Counted from the stretch's first letter, positions 53,482 to 62,890 are shown. The stretch: 64,000 nucleotides of DNA from JABDMH01 sp964428345 (GCA_964428345.1 CAYRYD010000005.1:113671-177670), one strand, 5' to 3'. Program-made: numbers and translations. The notes: a model not told the origin generated them from the sequence alone.

Positions 53482-54764
53482 TCCTTTCCCTGATAACCAA
53501 TTACCGCATTATGGGGGATCATGGCACCCTTGCGCAGTACGACGATCCCATCAACCACACAGTGAGTATCTGCCTGTGAGTTTTCCAGTGTTTCGTGGCC
53601 CCGAATGACTACATTGTTACCAATACGGCAGTTCTTATCAATGATGGCTTTATCGATCAGGCAATCATTGCCAATACCCATTGGTATTTCGTGAGGCTGG
53701 TATACGATTTTCTCCAGCGTTTCGAAAAAATCATTACCCATAACAACACTGGCGCTGATTTTGGTACCATGCCCGATACGGGAGCGGATACCGATAATGC
53801 TCCGGTGTATCAGGTCTGCATGAATGATCGAGCCTTCCGAAACAATCGATTTTGAAATGGTGGTGCCGGATATTTTTGCCGGGGCGAGTAATCTTGGATG
53901 TGTATATACAATCTGAGTATTGTCAAATAAATTGAATTTTGGAATGTCATCCGTCAGTTCCAGGTTGGCTTCATAAAAAGAAGACACGCTTCCGACATCA
54001 GTCCAGTATCCGTTAAATTCATAACTGGCAACATTGTAACCAGATTTAATGGCTGAGGGAATAATTTCTTTTCCAAAATCCGTGGCCTCGGGATGATCTT
54101 CCAATAGCTGCATCATGGCTTTTTTTGAGAAAATGTAAATACCCATCGATGCCAGATACTCTTTACCCTGATTTCTTAAATTCTCGGAAACATTTGATTT
54201 CCAGTCATCCAGAACATCTTTTTTCGGTTTTTCGATAAAGCGCTCGATAAAACCGTATTCGTTGACTTTCATGATCCCAAAACCCTCTGCATCATCGGCA
54301 GTGACCGGTATGGTTGCCAGCGTTAAGGCTGCATTTTGCGCGATGTGATATTTGGCCAGTTTTTCAAAATCCATCTGATAGAGTTGGTCACCCGCCAAAA
54401 TTAGCAGGTAATCAAAGTCATGATTGCGCAGATGCATCGTTGTCTGTCGTACCGCATCGGCGGTTCCCTGAAACCAATTGGTATTACCCAGGGTCTGTTC
54501 GGCCGCCAGGATATCAACAAATCCTCGCGAGAACAGATCAAAGTGATAAGTGTTTTTAATATGCTTATTCAGGGAAGCCGAATTGAACTGAGTCAATACG
54601 AAAATCCGTACTACCCCGGAATTCAAACAGTTGGAAATTGGAATATCGATCAACCGGTATTTGCCTGCAATCGGGACAGCCGGCTTTGACCGGTCTTCCG
54701 TAAGCGGGAATAACCGGGTACCTGCTCCGCCTCCGAGGATGAGGCTTATCATTTTTATTTTCAT
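53478..54764 (-). CDS. glgC: Glucose-1-phosphate adenylyltransferase
   Basis: First committed step of bacterial glycogen synthesis: ATP plus glucose-1-phosphate to ADP-glucose. The 428-residue protein has the nucleotidyl-transfer motif SLILGGGAGTRLFPLTEDRSKP, PVAGKYRLIDIPISN-like (PIAGKYRLIDIPISNC), FQGTADAVRQT, and IERFIEKP, followed by a left-handed beta-helix C-terminal domain (SIIGIRSRIG, AIIDKNCRIGNNVVI). The ATG at 54764 is used because it begins the catalytic domain directly; longer readings would overlap glgA. Its stop overlaps the ATP-grasp start, and glgA ends five bases before its start. Confidence 0.94.
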   Translation of the reverse strand: MKIKMISLILGGGAGTRLFPLTEDRSKPAVPIAGKYRLIDIPISNCLNSGVVRIFVLTQFNSASLNKHIKNTYHFDLFSRGFVDILAAEQTLGNTNWFQGTADAVRQTTMHLRNHDFDYLLILAGDQLYQMDFEKLAKYHIAQNAALTLATIPVTADDAEGFGIMKVNEYGFIERFIEKPKKDVLDDWKSNVSENLRNQGKEYLASMGIYIFSKKAMMQLLEDHPEATDFGKEIIPSAIKSGYNVASYEFNGYWTDVGSVSSFYEANLELTDDIPKFNLFDNTQIVYTHPRLLAPAKISGTTISKSIVSEGSIIHADLIHRSIIGIRSRIGHGTKISASVVMGNDFFETLEKIVYQPHEIPMGIGNDCLIDKAIIDKNCRIGNNVVIRGHETLENSQADTHCVVDGIVVLRKGAMIPHNAVIGYQGKE

Positions 54765-54769
54765 ATATA

Positions 54770-56215
54770 TTATTTTACTATTTCCTGGTAGATTGTCTGG
54801 TATTCCCGGGCCGAACGGTCCCACGAAAAATCCAGTTGCATGTTGCTGGCCACTATACTTGTAAATAAATCCTTATTCTCATAGAGGGCCAGTGCCCGCG
54901 ACAAAGAGTAAAGTATATCGCCCGTCCATACGTGATTAAACATAATGCCACTTCCTCCCGGATCTCCATAGTCGACGACTGAATCCTGCAGCCCTCCGGT
55001 TCTTCTCACGATCGGTATCGTACCATATCGCAAGGCATACATCTGATTGAGACCACAGGGTTCTACCCTTGAAGGCATCAGTAAAAAGTCGGCTCCGGCG
55101 TATATCTGGTGGGCCAGATCCTCATTGTATCCTATAAAGGTATTATAGCGGCCGGAAAATTGGTAAACCATGCTGTTGAGGGCATTCTGGATACCGTTGT
55201 CACCCGATCCCAGGATCAGCATATTCAGGGGATAATGCTGGCTGAAGGTGCGGTATACGAGGTCGGGTAATATATCGGCCCCTTTTTCGAGGGCAAACCG
55301 GCCGATAAAGGTGACCAAGGGCAACCCCTTTTCCAGATTGAATATCTCTAGTAAGCGATTTTTATTTTCCCGCTTGAAATGCGGGATACTTTTCTTAAGG
55401 TTCACAAAAAGGGAGGGGTCAGTGGCCGGATCCCAGACTTTGGTGTCTATTCCATTTAATATGCCCGTCGATTTGGCACTTTCCTGTTGCAGAAGCCATT
55501 CCAGCCCATTGCTGTCTGATCGCAACTCTTCGAGATAAGCCCGGGATACGGTGGTCAGTCGCCAACAGCATTTAATGGCCGCCGCCAGAGGGTTGATCGC
55601 TCCGTTCCATTCGAGCAGTCCTCCGAGGTAATCTTCAAAATGAGGGAGAAGATACCGGCCATTCCAACCAAAAGATCCATGATACCGGCCATTGTGAATG
55701 GTAAACACGGTTGGTATGTAACCAAGATTTTGAAATTCCGGGGTATGCTTGACCATAAATGGGATCATCCCGGTATGATGGTCATGACAGTGCATTACAT
55801 CGGGCCGCTCATCGGGGGTGTTTTGCAGCCAGCGCAATACAGCTTTCTGAAAACTGATGAACCGCTCCGCTTCATCGCCATAAAAATTTCCCCAGGGATC
55901 ATTGTAGATGCCCGGACGGTCAAATTTGCCCAATAATTCGATGACATAGAGTGGAAACCCGAGCAGGGACGGATCCAATGCAAAGACTTTAAACGGCTGA
56001 TCATAAAATCCCATCCAGACTCCACCGCTATACACTTCCTTCCAGTTTTGCTGGTTGATCCAGGGCAGGTCATACTTCGGAATCACTACGGCTGAATGGA
56101 TCTCTTCATGTTGCTGGTACTTTGGCAAGGCACCTACCACATCGCCCAAACCACCAGATTTGGCGGCAGGATAACACTCCGCGCTGATGTGAAGAACTTT
56201 CGTCGGTTTTGGCAC
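54770..56215 (-). CDS. glgA: Glycogen/starch synthase (GT5)
   Basis: Adds glucose from ADP-glucose to the growing alpha-1,4-glucan. The 481-residue protein shows KSGGLGDVVGALP (19-31, ADP-glucose binding), DVMHCHDHHTGMIPF, LTTVSRAYLEEL, ILNGIDTKVWDP, FIGRFALEKGADIL, and the C-terminal SRVEPCGLNQMYALRYGTIPIVRRTGGLQDSV, all diagnostic. The start is GTG at 56215. It is the first gene of the operon glgA-glgC-ATP-grasp. No branching enzyme is seen in the window. Confidence 0.94.
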   Translation of the reverse strand: MPKPTKVLHISAECYPAAKSGGLGDVVGALPKYQQHEEIHSAVVIPKYDLPWINQQNWKEVYSGGVWMGFYDQPFKVFALDPSLLGFPLYVIELLGKFDRPGIYNDPWGNFYGDEAERFISFQKAVLRWLQNTPDERPDVMHCHDHHTGMIPFMVKHTPEFQNLGYIPTVFTIHNGRYHGSFGWNGRYLLPHFEDYLGGLLEWNGAINPLAAAIKCCWRLTTVSRAYLEELRSDSNGLEWLLQQESAKSTGILNGIDTKVWDPATDPSLFVNLKKSIPHFKRENKNRLLEIFNLEKGLPLVTFIGRFALEKGADILPDLVYRTFSQHYPLNMLILGSGDNGIQNALNSMVYQFSGRYNTFIGYNEDLAHQIYAGADFLLMPSRVEPCGLNQMYALRYGTIPIVRRTGGLQDSVVDYGDPGGSGIMFNHVWTGDILYSLSRALALYENKDLFTSIVASNMQLDFSWDRSAREYQTIYQEIVK

Positions 56216-56428
56216 AAGTTGGCTTTTATTTCAAAACCATAAATTACAAAAAGCCCGGAAACTGCAAAATCAATTTGATTTTGATACCCATCCCGGACTG
56301 ATATCCGGTTGGTGGTTGACTTGCGAAGAGTTTGATTTTCCTGACTTTCCGACAGTACCGGCTGATAAAAATTGCCGGATTGGGAGGAAAAGATTTTGGA
56401 AAACACCGGTTTGAAATTTTCCCGGTCA

Positions 56429-57685
56429 ATGCGTAGATTTATTCCAATGAGTATCCGAGTATTTCTTCTTCCGGTTCTAATCTGGATTTCTGGCTGTAAG
56501 CCTGCCACTCCACCCTCCGTCAGCGATACCAGTTTTACCCGGAAGCTGCAGGAACAACTGATTCTTGCCGACAGCGGCAGCATCATCGAAATACCGGAAG
56601 GACTCTTTCGGTTTGATCGTTCCCTGTCGCTCGATGGTATCGATCATGTCACCATCAGAGGTGCCGGAAGAGATAAGTCGATCCTAAGTTTTCAGGGGCA
56701 GAAAGATGGGGCCGAAGGAATGCTGATCAAGGCCAACCATATCGTGTTGGAAGGTTTTACGATTCAGGATTCGGAGGGTGATGCACTGAAGATCCAGGAT
56801 TCCCGGCATGTTACGATCCGGGATATCCGAACGACCTGGACGCAGGGTGCCAAATCTACCAACGGGGGTTATGGCATTTATCCGGTAGCATGTGAAAACG
56901 TGATCGTCGAGGCCTGCGAAGCATCCTATGCTTCTGACGCAGGAATTTATGTGGGCCAGTCAAACCAGGTGATTATGCGTAACAATCTGGCCCATCATAA
57001 CGTGGCGGGAATTGAAATTGAAAACAGCCGGGATGTCGAAGCCTATGATAATATCGCCGAAAGCAATACCGGGGGTATCCTGATTTTTGACATGCCCGGT
57101 TTACCTCAGGCCAATGGCGCCCGGGTCAAAGTCTACAATAATATATCGCGGGATAATAATTTTCAAAATTTTGCTCCTGAAGGAGGAGTAGTGGCTACCC
57201 TGCCACCAGGAAGCGGAATGGTGATCATTGCGCACCGTGATGTAGAAGTATTTAATAACGAAATTAGTGGTTACAAGACACTGGGACTGGCGGTAATCAG
57301 CTGGTATTTTACCGAAAGACCATTTAATACGGAAAATGGTTACGATCCCTACTACGAGAATATTTTTGTACACGATAATGTTTTTAGTCGCAAAAAGGCC
57401 ATTCCTGATCTTTCCCGTGAATTTGGTCAGATGGTCAATGCTTTATTTCCAGGCAGACCTCAGGATATCATCATTGACGGAATTTTTAATCCAGACAGGA
57501 AGGGGATTAAGCCGGTTTGTTTCCGAAATAATGGAGCAGAACTGCGTTTTACCAATCTCAATGCGGAAGAAGCTACCGGGATCTCTGATTTAGAAAGATT
57601 ACTGGATCACAATATGTCGGCTTTCGATTGTGAATTAGCCACTTTTGACATTTCCTCTCCTGAAAAGGTTGATCCGGCCGATTGA
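56429..57685 (+). CDS. Parallel beta-helix lipoprotein (TIGR03805-type)
   Basis: A 418-residue exported protein. It begins with a lipoprotein signal (MSIRVFLLPVLIWISGC, Cys23), then from about 45 to 310 a right-handed parallel beta-helix of repeated short coils (HVTIRGAGRDKSILSF, HIVLEGFTIQDSEGDALKI, NVIVEACEASYASDAGIYV, NQVIMRNNLAHHNVAGIEIE). This family is regularly paired with a TIGR03806-type (SO2930 family) diheme cytochrome, which is exactly the next gene here (104 bases on). The function is not known; binding of a polysaccharide or a redox substrate has been proposed only by context. The ATG at 56429 precedes the signal (56447 also fits). Confidence 0.85.
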   Translation: MRRFIPMSIRVFLLPVLIWISGCKPATPPSVSDTSFTRKLQEQLILADSGSIIEIPEGLFRFDRSLSLDGIDHVTIRGAGRDKSILSFQGQKDGAEGMLIKANHIVLEGFTIQDSEGDALKIQDSRHVTIRDIRTTWTQGAKSTNGGYGIYPVACENVIVEACEASYASDAGIYVGQSNQVIMRNNLAHHNVAGIEIENSRDVEAYDNIAESNTGGILIFDMPGLPQANGARVKVYNNISRDNNFQNFAPEGGVVATLPPGSGMVIIAHRDVEVFNNEISGYKTLGLAVISWYFTERPFNTENGYDPYYENIFVHDNVFSRKKAIPDLSREFGQMVNALFPGRPQDIIIDGIFNPDRKGIKPVCFRNNGAELRFTNLNAEEATGISDLERLLDHNMSAFDCELATFDISSPEKVDPAD

Positions 57686-57789
57686 TTTGCTCCGATTTAT
57701 CGATTGTTCTGCCAGAAAATAAAAGGCAGTAAGTCAAGAAAATCAGAAGAATAATTATATCAGTTCAGATAGTGTTTTCAGTGAACTTT

Positions 57790-58908
57790 ATGATAAAATC
57801 AGAACCACAGCTTATCAACGAAATAAATCCACTGCAAAAAATACCAATGCTCCTGGTAGTGACCTTCCTGTTTTTTTCAATGGGCTGTCACCATGCTGAT
57901 CAAAAGGTCCAGCTCAATCCGGATGATCCACCCTTTGAAAAATTGTCAATGTATCATTTCTTCCGGTCACCCCTGCAAAGACTGGTCCCCGCTGACCGGG
58001 TTTTACCGTATGAACTGATCACACCGTTATTTTCTGACTATGCCCAAAAGGCGCGGTTTATCTGGATGCCCGAAGGTGTGTCTGCATCGATTGAACCGTC
58101 GGGCGATATTACCTTTGCGGAGGGCACGGTTTTAATCAAAAATTTTTACTACGACCATTCAAATGATATCCGGCAACTGGTTGAAACCCGCCTGCTGGTT
58201 AAAAGGAAGTCAGGCTGGGATCCACTCACCTACATCTGGAATGACGGTCAAACGGAAGCATTTTTGGAAATTGCCGGCGATTTTAAAAATATATCGGCAA
58301 AAGACGATCAGGGAGAATCATTTACCATTGATTACCTGATTCCCAATAAAAATCAGTGTAAAAGTTGTCATGAACGTGACCGGAAACTGGTGCCCGCAGG
58401 GCCGGTGTTGAAAAATCTGAATCGAGATTTCCTCTATGCGGATGGTCTGGAAAATCAACTGGTTCGCTGGAGCTCAATGCATTTCCTGACCGGTTATGAC
58501 CCTGAGCGGGATACAACCCGGATGACTGACTGGGCTGATGCCGGGGCTGATCTGCACGACCGGGCTCTGGCTTACCTGGAAGTCAACTGCGGCACCTGTC
58601 ACCGGGCGGGGGGTCCCGCTTATGTGTCGGGTCTCCGGCTTACTAGCGACGAGACCAACTTGTTTAATCTGGGGGTTTATAAACCTCCGGTTTCAGCCGG
58701 CAAAGGTTCAGGAGGGCGAGGTTTTGATATCGTACCGGGCAATCCCGATGCATCAATTATGGTATACCGGATGCAGTCGCTGGAGCCGGGCGCCATGATG
58801 CCGGAGCTGGGGCGTAAACTCGTGCATAAGGAAGGGGTGGCACTGATCCGGAACTGGATTGCCTCCATGCCACAAGCATCGGAAAGTCAGGCCAGAACGA
58901 AGCAATAA
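57790..58908 (+). CDS. SO2930-family diheme c-type cytochrome
   Basis: A 372-residue periplasmic or membrane-anchored cytochrome. A hydrophobic N-terminus with SMGC suggests a lipoprotein. Two heme-binding motifs are visible: CKSCH (190-194) and CGTCH (267-271). Flanking text DYLIPNKNQCKSCH, GPVLKNLNRDF, and a late GSGGRGFDIVPGNPDASIMVYRMQS with MMPELGRKLVH, where the Met could be a heme ligand, is typical of the TIGR03806 family. It should transfer electrons, perhaps from the beta-helix partner's substrate. The ATG at 57790 is preferred over a GTG at 57772. Confidence 0.88.
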   Translation: MIKSEPQLINEINPLQKIPMLLVVTFLFFSMGCHHADQKVQLNPDDPPFEKLSMYHFFRSPLQRLVPADRVLPYELITPLFSDYAQKARFIWMPEGVSASIEPSGDITFAEGTVLIKNFYYDHSNDIRQLVETRLLVKRKSGWDPLTYIWNDGQTEAFLEIAGDFKNISAKDDQGESFTIDYLIPNKNQCKSCHERDRKLVPAGPVLKNLNRDFLYADGLENQLVRWSSMHFLTGYDPERDTTRMTDWADAGADLHDRALAYLEVNCGTCHRAGGPAYVSGLRLTSDETNLFNLGVYKPPVSAGKGSGGRGFDIVPGNPDASIMVYRMQSLEPGAMMPELGRKLVHKEGVALIRNWIASMPQASESQARTKQ

Positions 58909-58917
58909 TCACAAATC

Positions 58918-59625
58918 TTACTGCATGTTATGATAGACATTCTGGACGTCGTCATCTTCTTCCAGCCGTTCCAGCAGTTTATCGACATCTTCCATCTGCC
59001 CGGGAGTCAGCGGTTTGGTGACTGTAGGAATTCTTTCAAATCCGGAACTGATGATCTCGATGGACCGGTCTTCCAGGGCTTTTTGCAGTGAGCCAAAACT
59101 CTCGAAACTACCGTATACATACGCGGTGGCCTCTTCTGCAAAGAGCTCATCACAGCCATAATCGATCAATTCGAATTCGAGCTCTTCCAGGTCCGCATCG
59201 CCCGGGTTGATTTTAAAGAAACATTTGCGTTCAAACATAAAATCAACCGAACCGGAGGTGCTGAGATTGCCGTCGTATTTGTTGAAATAACTGCGCACAT
59301 TGGCTACAGTACGGTTATTATTATCGGTCAGAGTCTCGACTAGAATGGCGACACCATGGGGAGCATAGCCCTCCAGTACGACTTCTTTATAATCGGAAGT
59401 GTCTTTATCGGTGGCGCGTTTGATAGCCCTTTCCACATTCTCTTTTGGCATGTTGGCTGCCTTGGCATTCTGGATAATAGCCCGGAGCCGGGAATTGGTT
59501 TCCGGGTCGGGGCCCCCTTCCTTCACGGCGATCACAATATCTTTGCCCAGACGGGTGAAGGTTTTAGCCATCTGAGCCCAGCGGGCAAATTTTCTGGCTT
59601 TGCGGTATTCAAATGCTCTTCCCAT
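58918..59625 (-). CDS. YebC/PmpR-family transcriptional regulator
   Basis: A 235-residue YebC-family protein. The N-terminal FEYRKARKFARWAQMAKTFTRLGKDI and helix ANMPKENVERAIKRA are the family hallmarks, and the middle VVLEGYAPHGVAILVETLTDNNNRTVANVRSYFNKYDGNLSTSGSV is conserved. Members bind DNA near promoters, and some act on the ribosome during translation of polyproline stretches. The ATG at 59625 begins the canonical N-terminus and lies just downstream of a -7 element (59649-59656), so the longer frame opening at 59715 is rejected. Confidence 0.93.
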   Translation of the reverse strand: MGRAFEYRKARKFARWAQMAKTFTRLGKDIVIAVKEGGPDPETNSRLRAIIQNAKAANMPKENVERAIKRATDKDTSDYKEVVLEGYAPHGVAILVETLTDNNNRTVANVRSYFNKYDGNLSTSGSVDFMFERKCFFKINPGDADLEELEFELIDYGCDELFAEEATAYVYGSFESFGSLQKALEDRSIEIISSGFERIPTVTKPLTPGQMEDVDKLLERLEEDDDVQNVYHNMQ

Positions 59626-59648
59626 AAAAGGATTCAGATTTTTGGCCG

Positions 59649-59656
59649 CAAACTTA
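59649..59656 (-). promoter_or_regulatory. -7 element of the YebC gene
   Basis: TAAGTTTG on the minus strand matches TAnnTTTG and gives a leader of about 17 bases before the ATG at 59625. It decides the start of the YebC gene. No clear -33 TTG was found. Confidence 0.6.
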
Positions 59657-59900
59657 ATAAATAGTTGGCTGAAAAACATGGCTGTACCTTCATGACAGGA
59701 TTCGTAGACTGACAAATGGATTTTCCTAAAAGTGATAACGACTCAACGGGCTCTAAGCAATTCGATTTGGCAGAAATACCATCCCAATTTAGTAAGGCGT
59801 TAGATTGGTTGACAGGATATTGATTTTCATATCCGGTAAGTATCGACCAACGATGAGAGAAGTTCCCGGTTTCAGCAGTAGATTTCGAAGGCATATCGTC

Positions 59901-60512
59901 ATGGTACCAGAGATTATCAACGATTGTTCGGGTATCAGAGTCTTTGGTCAGCTGCTTAAGTCGTTCATTTTTAGTACCGATGTGGCCATCATCCGTAATT
60001 GTAATGCCAATGCCATCATCGCCGTATATCCTTTCACTCCGCAGCCGTTGATTTCGCATGCCCTGATCCTGGCAGCTGACAAGCCCATTTTCTGTGGAGT
60101 AGGAGGGGGCATCACAGGAGGTGTACGGTCATTGGAGCTGGCAGTCGACGCTGAATTCCAGGGAGCTTTAGGGGTCGTATTGAATAAACCGGCACCCAAC
60201 AGCCTGATTGTGGAGTTGAAGGAGAAGATCGATATTCCGGTGGTTGTCACCATTGTATCGAAAAGGGATGATATTAAAGGCCGGATTGCCAGCGGTGTCG
60301 ACATTCTCAATGTGTCCGGGGCTGAAAATACCGCTGATATCGTAAGGCATATCCGTGATATCGATGACCGGATAGCAGTCATTGCGACCGGAGGCAAAAG
60401 TGATGATACCATTGGTAAAGTGATTGAAGCCGGCGCCAATGCCGTTTCCTATACACCACCTAGTACCGCCGAGTTGTTTAAAGAAACCATGATCCGGTTT
60501 CGGAGCGAATAA
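59901..60512 (+). CDS. Uncharacterised TIM-barrel protein
   Basis: A 203-residue (beta/alpha) barrel from MVPEIINDCSG. Successive strand ends are visible: AIIRNCNANAIIAVYPFTP, KPIFCGVGGGITGG, GALGVVLNKPAPN, PVVVTIVSK, VDILNVSGAENT, RIAVIATGGKSDDTI and AGANAVSYTPPSTAEL. The last two resemble the phosphate-binding loops of ribulose-phosphate-binding barrels. I know similar uncharacterised proteins from Firmicutes. An open frame extends upstream to a TTG at 59805 and an ATG at 59853, so the start is uncertain. It is divergent from the YebC gene. The reaction is unknown. Confidence 0.75.
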   Translation: MVPEIINDCSGIRVFGQLLKSFIFSTDVAIIRNCNANAIIAVYPFTPQPLISHALILAADKPIFCGVGGGITGGVRSLELAVDAEFQGALGVVLNKPAPNSLIVELKEKIDIPVVVTIVSKRDDIKGRIASGVDILNVSGAENTADIVRHIRDIDDRIAVIATGGKSDDTIGKVIEAGANAVSYTPPSTAELFKETMIRFRSE

Positions 60513-60664
60513 GATCGGTATGAGGTGCAATGTATCTTGCACAGCCTGAGCGTTTTATTCCGAATTAAGATTGTTGATTATTGTTGATATAATGATATTA
60601 TCAGTGATCAATATATTGCACCAATTCTTGAACGGGATCAGGAATATCAGTGTAAGACAAATTA

Positions 60665-60718
60665 GAATCCTGTGCATCCTGAAATCAATAAAAATCCTGT
60701 TCAGACAATCCTGTTAAA
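60665..60718. repeat. AATCCTGT-type short repeats
   Basis: Three copies of AATCCTGT and one CATCCTG occur within about 55 bases of intergenic DNA ahead of the RibD-like gene. I have seen similar TCCTG-rich intergenic repeats in several environmental genomes. No function is assigned. Confidence 0.45.
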
Positions 60719-60759
60719 ACAATTTCTATCTTAGGCACTCTATAGTAATCGGAAATACG

Positions 60760-61296
60760 ATGCGGAATATTGTTTATTACGTTGCTTCGTCACTCGATGG
60801 ATATATTTCCGGCCAGGGTGGGGACATCAGCGGATTTGTACAAAAGGGGAAGGGAGTCGATCAATATTTAAAGGATCTTCAGGATTTTGATACCGTCATT
60901 ATGGGCCGGAATACTTATGAATTCGGCTACAATTATGGTCTGAAACCTGGTGAACCGGCATATCCCCATATGGAACATTATATTTTCTCTAAAACCCTGC
61001 AATTGCCTGATAGGAGCAGTCAGGTACATATCCACCCACCCGAGTTAGAGATTATCCGGAGATTGAAGCAATCCAAAGGAAGCGATATTTATCTCTGTGG
61101 AGGAGGCATGTTTGCTGGCTGGTTGCTGGATCATCAACTCATCGACAAACTAAAAATTAAATTGAATCCGCTCATCCTCGGAAGCGGGGTACGAATCTTT
61201 GGAAATTCCGGAAGATCGTATCAGTTGGATCTGAAAGATAGCAGAGTTTTTAAAGAAGGACTCCAGATTTTGAGTTATGATCTTAAGTATGTCTAG
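60760..61296 (+). CDS. RibD C-terminal / DHFR-like reductase
   Basis: A 178-residue dihydrofolate-reductase-fold protein of the YwjB/YyaP group: VYYVASSLDGYISG at the N-terminus, DTVIMGRNTYEFG, IYLCGGGMFAGWLLDHQLIDKLKI (NADPH-binding GGG) and LNPLILGSGVRIF. It probably reduces a small pteridine- or pyrimidine-like substrate with NADPH, but the substrate of these stand-alone proteins is not established. It faces the sorted protein gene convergently. Confidence 0.87.
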   Translation: MRNIVYYVASSLDGYISGQGGDISGFVQKGKGVDQYLKDLQDFDTVIMGRNTYEFGYNYGLKPGEPAYPHMEHYIFSKTLQLPDRSSQVHIHPPELEIIRRLKQSKGSDIYLCGGGMFAGWLLDHQLIDKLKIKLNPLILGSGVRIFGNSGRSYQLDLKDSRVFKEGLQILSYDLKYV

Positions 61297-61315
61297 TCCA
61301 ATCGGATGATCCTGT

Positions 61316-62875
61316 TTATCGGATCAGATTGACTGTGCCGGTATATTGCCGGCCATCGATTTCCACAACATAAAGGTAGACGCCTGATGGTTCGGTTTTT
61401 CCATGGACCGTACCATCCCAACCGTAGTCCTCATTATCAGTCTGAAAAATCTGGTTTCCCCACCGGTTGAAAATAAACATTCGGAAGGAGGTGGGCTTTT
61501 GCGGAAATGAAGCGGTGAAGATGTCATTTACCTGATCGCCGTTCGGTGAGAAGGCATTGGGGATGTAGGCTTCCGTTTTCGGCAAACAAAATTCGAAAAT
61601 CTCAATAGTGTCGGTAGCCGAACAATTGCCCTGAAAAACCTCAACCCAGTATATACCGGGAGCATTAACGTTGATCGCATCCACCGTGCTGCCGTCAAAC
61701 CAGCGGATCGAATCAAATCCGGACACCTGAAGCATTATATCAGGGGTATTTTCAAAACAAACCGTCTGGTCCTCTCCCAGATTCAGGGATGGCAAACCTA
61801 CTTCGACGTTCAATTCAACGATACCAAAACAGCCATCGGGTGCGAAAATGGTATCAAAATAACGGCCTGATTCAAAGATGGTATCGTCGCTGAATACGAG
61901 AAATTCGCCCTGGCAGATGCTCGTGTCGCTGGACATCGTATCGCCACCCAATACGATGAGGTTCAGTTCGACCAGACTGTCGCAGCCATGTATGGACTGA
62001 AGAGCGGCATTGTACCGTCCACCGGTACGAAGGGTATCTCCGTCAAATAGCTGGTACTCATGAGCACAGATGGTATCTCTGGCAGTGACCAGATAATGAG
62101 GCACAATCGTCAGTTGCAGACGGATGATGCTGTCACACCCCTGGGCGGTCTGCAGAGTGTCGATGTAGAACCCCGATTCATTGTAGCGCTCTTCGGCCAG
62201 TTCGAAAAACCTGCCGCTACAGACGAAGGTGTCCAGATCAACAACAATATCCGAGGTAACCGGGTCAAAGGTCAGAGCATCGAAGTAACTTGATTCGGCC
62301 CAGGCACCAAGACCGATGGTGCCAGGTTGCAGAATAGACCGGTCGGTCACCTGTATTTTTAACAAATCGTCAATGTACACATCGATCGATCCGTCGCAAT
62401 AACGTTCGACTCTTAAGATAAACCACTGGTTTAAATCAACGACCGGACCGATGCTGTCCAACAGAATATGATCACCGTCTTCCACTTTAAAAAGCAGCAG
62501 GTAGGGATTGTCTGTGTTTCGTGGATTGCAGGTTACCTGGTAGTAATTCTGGTCATCCAAGTATTGAAAAATAAACTGAATGTCGGAAACCATGCCATCG
62601 GCAAAGCAGGCCATTTCATAAATCCCGAAATTTTCCTGAAAGGTGTTGTGCAGCAAGGTGATCTGCCCGCCTGATGGGGTTATCCTCCTGAAAAGTCGAA
62701 CTGCATTGGCCCCCCTGAATTCATTGGCGCCCTGGATCTCGGCATTTCCTTCCAAAACTGTCCAGTTGGAAAGATCATTTTCAAAATCGTCAATCAGGAT
62801 CTGACTTTTCAGGAATGCCGGACTGACCAGTATCCAAAGACAAATCAACAGATGGAAGAACTCCTTCCATCTCAT
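61316..62875 (-). CDS. Secreted protein with type IX (type B, CHU_C) sorting domain
   Basis: A 519-residue exported protein. After the signal peptide (MRWKEFFHLLICLWILVSPAFLKSQ) a LamG/concanavalin-like domain (about 25-205; WFILRVERYCDGSIDVYIDD) may bind sugar. Then three tandem modules of about 50 residues share the pattern C...G.Y...GCDS.VEL. A C-terminal type B sorting domain (IPNAFSPNGDQVNDIF, FNRWGNQIF, GVYLYVVEI) follows. The gliding-motility-associated label of this domain does not mean it works in gliding. The ATG at 62875 is chosen over a TTG nine bases upstream. It begins 15 bases after the sulfatase stop, so the two are likely co-transcribed. Confidence 0.88.
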   Translation of the reverse strand: MRWKEFFHLLICLWILVSPAFLKSQILIDDFENDLSNWTVLEGNAEIQGANEFRGANAVRLFRRITPSGGQITLLHNTFQENFGIYEMACFADGMVSDIQFIFQYLDDQNYYQVTCNPRNTDNPYLLLFKVEDGDHILLDSIGPVVDLNQWFILRVERYCDGSIDVYIDDLLKIQVTDRSILQPGTIGLGAWAESSYFDALTFDPVTSDIVVDLDTFVCSGRFFELAEERYNESGFYIDTLQTAQGCDSIIRLQLTIVPHYLVTARDTICAHEYQLFDGDTLRTGGRYNAALQSIHGCDSLVELNLIVLGGDTMSSDTSICQGEFLVFSDDTIFESGRYFDTIFAPDGCFGIVELNVEVGLPSLNLGEDQTVCFENTPDIMLQVSGFDSIRWFDGSTVDAINVNAPGIYWVEVFQGNCSATDTIEIFEFCLPKTEAYIPNAFSPNGDQVNDIFTASFPQKPTSFRMFIFNRWGNQIFQTDNEDYGWDGTVHGKTEPSGVYLYVVEIDGRQYTGTVNLIR

Positions 62876-62890
62876 GCGCACCAACGATCG

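Noticed and set aside
59626..59715. Longer start for the YebC gene
   Set aside because: A -7 promoter element lies inside the extension, and the canonical MGRAFEYRK start is at 59625.
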